This document shows, piece after piece, positions 7,111 through 11,610 of a DNA stretch of 11,610 nucleotides (position 1 is its first letter; the number at the start of each line of letters is the position of its first letter). The stretch spans positions 1 through 11,610 of the forward strand of contig JBPPNE010000032.1 of the NCBI GenBank assembly GCA_051306415.1. Reading direction: 5' to 3'. The stretch comes from CBDDRG01 sp051306415 (lineage in GTDB: Bacteria > Pseudomonadota > Gammaproteobacteria > Pseudomonadales > Porticoccaceae). The notes beneath the pieces are model-generated. The model did no database searches, was not told the DNA's origin, and saw only the letters and a list, made by a program, of their open reading frames with translations. A program made the position numbers and the translations under genes.

Positions 7111-7392
7111 TTACTCCGCCACCACCGCCTTGGCGGCGGGCATCCGGGTCTGCGGCGGCGCCTTCAGCAGAAAAATCAGCGGCATACTCACCAGACTGAC
7201 CCACATCATCAGCCGGAAATCCTGCAGGTAGGCGAGCATCGTCGCCTGCCGCGTCACTTCGGCGTTGATGGCGGCGAGGCCCTGGACGGAATCAAGTTGC
7301 ACGATGCCGGTTTCGATTGCCTGTTTCACCGCGAGCCGGAATGAGCCGATGAAATCGGCCAGCATCGCATAGTTGCTCTGGGTGTTGCGCGA
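7111..7392 (-). pseudogene. C-terminal remnant of an EmrB/DHA2-type MFS transporter
   Basis: On the minus strand a frame ending at TAA 7113-7111 contains RNTQSNYAMLADFIGSF, then LAAINAEVTRQATMLAYLQD, then FRLMMWVSLVSMPLIFLLKAP and a polar tail. The V-T-R-Q-A-x-M-x-A-Y-x-D-F-R-L-M segment before the last transmembrane helix is typical of the C-terminus of 14-helix drug:H+ antiporters of the EmrB/QacA (DHA2) group. Those proteins are about 500 residues, but only about the last 93 residues are present. Upstream (from about 7393) the frame stays open for some 34 codons, but the sequence becomes Arg/Pro-rich and no longer looks like a transporter. The remnant can form no transport channel. A deletion or insertion near 7393 probably removed the rest. 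The boundary was placed by eye. Confidence 0.65.
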
Positions 7393-7514
7393 CGGTGCGA
7401 GCGGGTGCGCGGGCTGTGCGAGTAGAGCCCTTGTGCGGTTTGGCATCCGGGCTTTGACAGTGGATTTCCGCAAGACTACTGCCAGTGCCAACATCTTTCC
7501 GGCGCGCGATTAGC

Positions 7515-7630
7515 TGTTTGAGTAATAGCCCCGTAAGGGCCATCCGTGCGACATTTTGTCCGGCCTCGCTGTTCTCGCTATGGTCGATCCCTGTCGCATA
7601 ACATGGCCGCGTAAATTGTTTGCGTAATAG
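7515..7630. repeat. Pair of 14-bp near-identical direct repeats 102 bp apart
   Basis: TGTTTGAGTAATAG (7515-7528) and TGTTTGCGTAATAG (7617-7630) match at 13 of 14 positions and are spaced exactly 102 bases. Since 102 is a multiple of three, the minus-strand frame reads LLLKQ and LLRKQ at the two sites, so a decayed protein repeat is possible. A chance match or protein-binding site pair is also possible. Confidence 0.4.
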
Positions 7631-7775
7631 GATGTCGCTGCTGGTGGGGAAGATCCGGGTCATGCTCTTGAGATCGACAGCAAGCGAAAACCATGATTAC
7701 GCCGACGCACCAGGTGTGGATGCATTGCGTTAGTTGCACTGGGGCAATTCGAGTCAATGCCTCCGCCACGGCGCG

Positions 7776-7823
7776 ACAATAGAACAATGTGACAATAGAA
7801 CAATACCGCAATAGAACAATAAA
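7776..7823. repeat. Three tandem copies of a 16-bp AT-rich repeat (iteron-like)
   Basis: The copies are ACAATAGAACAATGTG (7776-7791), ACAATAGAACAATACC (7792-7807) and GCAATAGAACAATAAA (7808-7823). Twelve bases, CAATAGAACAAT, are identical in all three, while the last three bases vary. Each unit itself contains ACAAT/AACAAT twice. The array ends 59 bases before the ATG of the TolB-like/TPR gene, so it could be a set of operator sites. Sixteen bases is about 1.5 helical turns, so neighbouring sites would face opposite sides of the DNA. A replication role is unsupported, as no rep gene is present. Confidence 0.85.
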
Positions 7824-7882
7824 GCGGCGATCATCGAGGCGCTTCCCATTAGCGCAGTGATCGCGAACTGGAGAATCATTGG

Positions 7883-9469
7883 ATGAGCGTTGAGCCGAAA
7901 CCGCGCCCGCTTGATCATCTGTGGACGACGGCGCAGGTCGTGGGTGTCGTCGTTACCTTGACGGGTTTTACACCTGATCGCTGGATGACCTATTTCCTCG
8001 ACGCGGTGAAGCTGCCCGACAGCCTGCGCGATTCGCTTTTTGCGGGCTTCGATGTGCGGTTTATCGCGGTGGGCGTCGGCGTCGCCATCATTGCCGCCGA
8101 TGCCATTTTCCGCAATCGCAGACGGCGGCAACAACAGATTCCAGCGGGGACGGTTCAGCCGGTCGCGTCGCTCGCCGCTGTTTCACCGCTCCCGACTGAA
8201 CCGCCGGCCGCAGCCATGTCACCGCTGATGGGGGAAATCGAACCCATCAAAGACAAGCCCTCCATTGCGGTGCTGCCCTTCGTCAATATGTCCGACGACA
8301 AAAGTCAGGAGTATTTCGCCGATGGCATGACCGAGGACATCATTACCGGGCTGTCCTGCGATAACCGCCTGTTCGTTATCGCTCGCAATTCCACCTTCGC
8401 CTACAAGGGCCAGTCGCCGGATATCCGCGCGGTTGGCAAAGAATTGGGCGTGCGCTATGTGCTGGAGGGCAGCATCCGCCCGGTGGGCGACCGCCTGCGG
8501 ATCACCGTGCAATTGATCGAAACTGTTAGCGGCGCTCATGTCTGGGCCGACAAGATTGACCGCCCGGTGGCCGAAATATTCGACATCATGGATGACGTGG
8601 TCGATGGGCTGGTGACGACGCTGTGCTCCAACCTGGGCATTGCCGAGGCCAAGCGCGCTTCGCGCCAACGGCCCGAAGACCTGCAGGCCTGGGCGCTGTG
8701 CGTGCAGGCGGAGGCCTATGCGTTGCAACCGGGCGCCGAGGCCCTGGACGCGGAGGAAAGGCTGGCGCGGCAGGCCTCCGAAATAGAGCCCGGCTACGGT
8801 ATCAGTTGGGCGCTGCTGGCGGCGGTCACGAGCATGAAGCTGTTCGCCGGGGTTGTGTTCACCGGGATCGATGCGGGCAAAAGCCGGGAAGAGGTGCTGG
8901 CGCTGGCCAATAAGGCGCTGAGTTTGGCACCGCAAGACCCGGTGGTGCTCGGCCAATGCGGGCGGGCCTTTATCTGGAGCGGCCAAACCGAGCGGGCCAT
9001 TGACTGCCTCGAACACAGCCTGGAGTTGAACCCTAACAGCGGCCGCTTCCGGCTGCTCTACGGTTTGGCGCTGTGGGCCGATGGCCGGCCCGAGGCCGGC
9101 ATCGCGCAACTGGATCAGTTCTTGCGCGTCTCACCGAAAGACCCTCATGCGGGGCTGGCGTACCTCTATTACTCACAGTGCTATCTGGCGCTGGACGATT
9201 TTCAGCGGGCGGAGACCGCTGCACGCACGGCGGTCAAACGATTGCCCGGGTTTCTTATGGGACATGTTTGTCTAGCGCTGTCGCTGATCTCCTTGGGGAG
9301 AGCGGACGAGGCACGGCAAGTAATACGCAGTGCTCGCCTGCTGGTACCGGGCATGACTCGTCAGAACACGGTGGATCGCTGGCGTCTGGTCATTCGCAAA
9401 CCTGAGCAGTCGGAAAAAAGGATCGCACTCATCAACCAGCTCTGGGACGACCTGGACGCTGCGGAGTAA
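7883..9469 (+). CDS. TolB-like/TPR membrane protein (CyaA-TPR type without a cyclase domain)
   Basis: The ATG at 7883 has GGAG at 7870-7873 with a nine-base spacer. The 528-residue product has two hydrophobic segments, about 15-30 and 58-76, followed by an Arg cluster (78-82) and a Pro/Ala-rich linker (86-118). Residues 125-235 form a TolB/FlgO-like domain: KPSIAVLPFVNMSDDKSQEY, FADGMTEDIITGL, IARNSTFAYKG, VGKELGVRYVLEGSIRP and VWADKIDR. About 265-490 are TPR-like helical pairs, for example EVLALANKALSLAPQDPVV, ERAIDCLEHSLELNPNSG and RAETAARTAVKRLP. In many bacteria this TolB-TPR unit is fused behind a class III adenylate cyclase or a CadC-type winged helix; here neither catalytic nor DNA-binding domain is present. 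It is probably a scaffold or signalling protein at the inner membrane, with the side of the C-terminal part unresolved. The tandem repeat upstream may control it. Confidence 0.85.
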   Translation: MSVEPKPRPLDHLWTTAQVVGVVVTLTGFTPDRWMTYFLDAVKLPDSLRDSLFAGFDVRFIAVGVGVAIIAADAIFRNRRRRQQQIPAGTVQPVASLAAVSPLPTEPPAAAMSPLMGEIEPIKDKPSIAVLPFVNMSDDKSQEYFADGMTEDIITGLSCDNRLFVIARNSTFAYKGQSPDIRAVGKELGVRYVLEGSIRPVGDRLRITVQLIETVSGAHVWADKIDRPVAEIFDIMDDVVDGLVTTLCSNLGIAEAKRASRQRPEDLQAWALCVQAEAYALQPGAEALDAEERLARQASEIEPGYGISWALLAAVTSMKLFAGVVFTGIDAGKSREEVLALANKALSLAPQDPVVLGQCGRAFIWSGQTERAIDCLEHSLELNPNSGRFRLLYGLALWADGRPEAGIAQLDQFLRVSPKDPHAGLAYLYYSQCYLALDDFQRAETAARTAVKRLPGFLMGHVCLALSLISLGRADEARQVIRSARLLVPGMTRQNTVDRWRLVIRKPEQSEKRIALINQLWDDLDAAE

Positions 9470-9495
9470 ACGCGGGCGGCGCCGATCCAATACCC

Positions 9496-9541
9496 CTATT
9501 GCCGTCGAGCCGTTCGCTGTATTGCGATCCGGTGGCAATAG
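9496..9541. repeat. Inverted repeat with two alternative pairings after the TPR gene
   Basis: CTATTGCC (9496-9503) is perfectly complementary to GGCAATAG (9534-9541). A second copy of the left arm, TATTGC (9520-9525), can pair with GCAATA (9535-9540) instead, with a shorter loop of nine bases. The two stems exclude each other. There is no U-tract after the right arm, so it is not a classical intrinsic terminator. It could be an mRNA 3' stabilising element, a switch in the leader of the monooxygenase gene, or a protein-binding repeat. Confidence 0.4.
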
Positions 9542-9596
9542 CGTGGCCCCCGTTGAGTCACGTTTTCGGACGGTCGAAAGGATGATTTCCGCCCCA

Positions 9597-9607
9597 TTAG
9601 CGGCTAA
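9597..9607. promoter_or_regulatory. Short palindrome TTAGC-G-GCTAA upstream of the monooxygenase
   Basis: TTAGCGGCTAA is a perfect 11-base inverted repeat 54 bases upstream of the monooxygenase ATG. Downstream, GATAAA occurs twice (about 9624 and 9638) in an AT-rich stretch that could hold the -10 region. GAGG at 9650-9653, eight bases before the ATG, is the ribosome site. An operator role is inferred from position only. Confidence 0.3.
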
Positions 9608-9661
9608 CCTGCGGACATGCCCTGATAAACATAACCCGATAAATAAGCTGAGGAACCACCC

Positions 9662-11533
9662 ATGACAACGACCAGCACAAACTCGCCCGCCGCCGCGGCT
9701 AAAGTAGCGGCCAACGTGGCGGAGCTCGGATTCGACCCCGATGCACTGCGCCGCAAGTACCAGGAAGAGCGCGACAAGCGGCTGCGCGCGGATGGTCTCG
9801 CCCAATACCAGAAGGCGGCCGGTGACTTCTCCAAATACATTCACGACCCTTATGTGGAGCCGGGGTTCAAGCGCGCGCCGCTGACCGATGAGGTCGAGGT
9901 GGCGATCATTGGCGGCGGCTTCGGCGGGCTCTTGGCGGGGGCCCGATTGCGCGAAGCGGGGGTGCGGGATCTGCGCGTCATCGACAATGCCGGCGATTTT
10001 GGCGGCACTTGGTACTGGAACCGCTATCCGGGCGCCCAGTGCGACGTGGAATCCTATATCTACCTGCCGCTGCTGGAGGAGCTCAACTACATTCCCAAGC
10101 TGAAGTACTCCTTTGGCCCCGAGATCATGGCCCACGCCCAGGCGATCGCGCGCAAGTACGACCTCTATCGCAACGCCTGCCTGCAAACGCAGATTACCGA
10201 GCTGCGCTGGGACGAGGGGCTTGCGCGCTGGATCATCTCGACCGATCGCGGCGACCGCATGCAGGCGCGCTTCGTGGCGATGGCCAATGGCCTGTTGACC
10301 CGACCCAAGCTGCCGGGCATACCGGGCATCGACGAGTTCCAGGGGCACACGTTTCACACCAGCCGCTGGGATTACGACTACACCGGCGGCAGTTCCGAAG
10401 GCAATCTGAGCGGCCTCAAGGACAAGCGGGTCGGCATCATCGGCACCGGCGCGACCGCGATCCAGTGCGTCCCGCACCTGGGCGCGGCGGCCAAGCAACT
10501 CTATGTCTTCCAGCGCACGCCGTCGTCCGTCGATGTGCGCAACAATCGACCGACGGATCCCGCGTGGGCAAAAAGTCTGAAGCCGGGTTGGCAGCGGCAG
10601 CGCATGGACAACTTCAACATCATCGCCACCGGCGGGTATCAGGAGGAGGATCTGATCGGCGACGGCTGGACCGATATTTTCCGCAACCTGCAGACCATTC
10701 TTTCCAGCGGCAACGGCGCCGACCTGTCCAACGAAGACCGCGCGCTGGCAATGGAAATCGCCGACTTCCAGAAGATGGAGCAAGTTCGCGCCCGCGCTGA
10801 TGCCATCGTCAAGGACAAGACGACCGCGGAGGTACTAAAGCCGTATTTCCGGCAATTCTGCAAGCGGCCGTGCTTCAATGACGAATACCTGCAGACCTTC
10901 AACCGACCCAACGTCACGCTGGTGGATACCCAGGGCAAGGGCGTTGACCGGGTTACCCGCAAGGGTGTCGTTGTCGCCGGCAAGGAATACGAGCTCGATT
11001 GCCTGATCTTTGCCACCGGTTTCGAGGTCGGTACCAATTACACCAGTCAGTCGGGCTATGACGTCATCGGGCGCAGCGGGCGGAGTCTCGGGCAAAAGTG
11101 GGCCAATGGCTTATCAACCTTTCATGGCCTCCACAGCCACGATTTTCCGAACTGCTTGTTCATGGGTTTTACCCAGACCGGCTACACCGCAAACGTGCCG
11201 CACGCGCTCAATGAACAGGCCAAACATGTCGCCTATGTCATCAAGTACGGCCTGGACAAAGGTGTGCGCACACTGGAAGCCACGCCGGAAGCCGAGGCCG
11301 ATTGGGTAGCGACCATCCGCCGCTTGGCCGGCGGCCATGAACAGTTCTATGCCGAGTGCACGCCCGGTTATTACAACAACGAGGGCAAGGGCGTGAAGGA
11401 CAATGGTTTTCTCGCCGGCCAGTACGGTGGTGGGCCGGAAGAATTCTTCAAACTGCTTGCTGACTGGCGCAAAGATGGCAGTTTGCCCGGCTTGACCATC
11501 ACTCTGGGGGAACCGGAGCGCGCCGCGAGCTGA
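9662..11533 (+). CDS. Flavin-dependent Baeyer-Villiger monooxygenase (cyclopentadecanone-type)
   Basis: The 623-residue product should insert one oxygen from O2 next to a ketone carbonyl, giving an ester or lactone, using FAD and NADPH. The FAD Rossmann motif is IIGGGFGGLLAGARL (82-96), followed by GGTWYWNRYPGAQCDVESY (114-132). The family fingerprint F-x-G-x-x-x-H-x-x-x-W reads FQGHTFHTSRW (226-236). The NADPH Rossmann motif is IIGTGATAIQCVP (259-271), then VFQRTPSSV. TFNRPNVTLVD (412-422) holds a conserved Arg (R415) that I expect to match the active-site Arg of phenylacetone and cyclohexanone monooxygenases. ATGF is at 451-454. The N-terminal extension of about 75 residues (FDPDALRRKYQEERDKRL and after) places it with the larger cyclopentadecanone-monooxygenase-like group. 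Substrate cannot be read from sequence; cyclic, terpenoid or steroid ketones are possible. It has its own GAGG ribosome site and a 192-base upstream gap, so it is probably transcribed separately from the TPR gene. Confidence 0.95.
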   Translation: MTTTSTNSPAAAAKVAANVAELGFDPDALRRKYQEERDKRLRADGLAQYQKAAGDFSKYIHDPYVEPGFKRAPLTDEVEVAIIGGGFGGLLAGARLREAGVRDLRVIDNAGDFGGTWYWNRYPGAQCDVESYIYLPLLEELNYIPKLKYSFGPEIMAHAQAIARKYDLYRNACLQTQITELRWDEGLARWIISTDRGDRMQARFVAMANGLLTRPKLPGIPGIDEFQGHTFHTSRWDYDYTGGSSEGNLSGLKDKRVGIIGTGATAIQCVPHLGAAAKQLYVFQRTPSSVDVRNNRPTDPAWAKSLKPGWQRQRMDNFNIIATGGYQEEDLIGDGWTDIFRNLQTILSSGNGADLSNEDRALAMEIADFQKMEQVRARADAIVKDKTTAEVLKPYFRQFCKRPCFNDEYLQTFNRPNVTLVDTQGKGVDRVTRKGVVVAGKEYELDCLIFATGFEVGTNYTSQSGYDVIGRSGRSLGQKWANGLSTFHGLHSHDFPNCLFMGFTQTGYTANVPHALNEQAKHVAYVIKYGLDKGVRTLEATPEAEADWVATIRRLAGGHEQFYAECTPGYYNNEGKGVKDNGFLAGQYGGGPEEFFKLLADWRKDGSLPGLTITLGEPERAAS

Positions 11534-11591
11534 CACCTGATGTTGCTTGGAGTGCTATCGCAAGCGATGACAACAAAAAGATTTTACTGAT

Positions 11592-11610
11592 ATGAATCCC
11601 TTTAACGCTA
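11592..11610 (+). CDS. Possible start of a downstream gene, cut by the window edge
   Basis: An ATG at 11592 opens a frame reading MNPFNA to the window end. It follows the monooxygenase stop by 58 bases on the same strand and has only an A-rich, weak ribosome site. Between them, ATCGC-AA-GCGAT (11557-11568) is palindromic, but its two-base loop makes it a poor terminator. Six codons are too few to assign a product. Confidence 0.25.

Larger units (their letters stand above)
7393..7882. other. 490-base region without a credible gene, with short repeats
   Basis: Neither strand shows a protein I can recognise. The open frames here are short and of irregular composition. The stretch is less GC-rich than the flanks and holds a 14-mer repeated 102 bases apart (7515 and 7617), a short GCCC/GGGC stem around 7528-7540, and the three-copy 16-bp repeat at 7776-7823. 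A Shine-Dalgarno GGAG (7870-7873) for the next gene ends it. It looks like decayed DNA left where the MFS gene was truncated, plus the regulatory region of the next gene. No tRNA or complete insertion sequence is visible. Confidence 0.5.

Noticed and set aside
7690..7703. 14 bases identical to the start of the lacZ-alpha vector region (ACCATGATTACGCC)
   Set aside because: The match does not extend on either side to vector polylinker or operator sequence, so a chance match is more likely than contamination. Checking reads across 7650-7750 would settle it.
9272..10783. 503-codon minus-strand frame opposite the TPR and monooxygenase genes
   Set aside because: It spans two well-supported plus-strand genes and the gap between them, has no recognisable domain, and reflects GC-rich codon bias.
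1..11610. Search by eye for CRISPR arrays, tRNA or rRNA genes and complete insertion sequences
   Set aside because: The tandem repeats present are 16 bp without spacers of CRISPR size, no cas-like gene is present, no cloverleaf was found, and no transposase was recognised.

Overview
The window looks like chromosomal DNA of a GC-rich gammaproteobacterium. Fused glutathionylspermidine synthetase/amidase, MurI and RmuC are intact, and the N-terminus at the left edge resembles a proteobacterial PD-(D/E)XK repair nuclease. A TolB-like/TPR protein and a cyclopentadecanone-type Baeyer-Villiger monooxygenase would suit an environmental or marine degrader, but the genus cannot be read from this sequence.

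Layout. Bases 1-129 (minus) are the start of the putative nuclease. Bases 352-2664 (plus) form a compact cassette: a TIGR04255-family protein, a small protein with an N-terminal membrane segment and a central helix-turn-helix, and a third unrecognised protein carrying an SHDCDL motif that is broken by one extra base near 2120. By eye this cassette is less GC-rich than its surroundings and looks like an accessory insertion. Bases 2820-5680 (minus) hold murI followed by gss, with a 16-bp tandem repeat between them that abuts the gss start codon. rmuC (5731-7068, plus) diverges from murI across a 50-bp gap with mirrored TAAACT boxes close to both start codons. Bases 7111-7392 (minus) are the C-terminal stump of an EmrB/DHA2-type MFS transporter. 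About 490 bases without a credible gene follow, ending in three tandem copies of a 16-bp AT-rich repeat. Then come a TolB-like/TPR membrane protein (7883-9469, plus) and a Baeyer-Villiger monooxygenase (9662-11533, plus). A possible new gene starts at 11592.

Function. MurI supplies D-glutamate for peptidoglycan. Gss conjugates and hydrolyses glutathione-spermidine. RmuC limits DNA rearrangement. The monooxygenase would turn a cyclic or linear ketone into a lactone or ester. The three-gene cassette is the best candidate for an undescribed system: its co-orientation, tight spacing and membrane-linked HTH protein suggest a functional unit. The function of TIGR04255 proteins is not known to me, and the third gene may be inactive here. 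Defence or toxin-antitoxin roles are only speculation.
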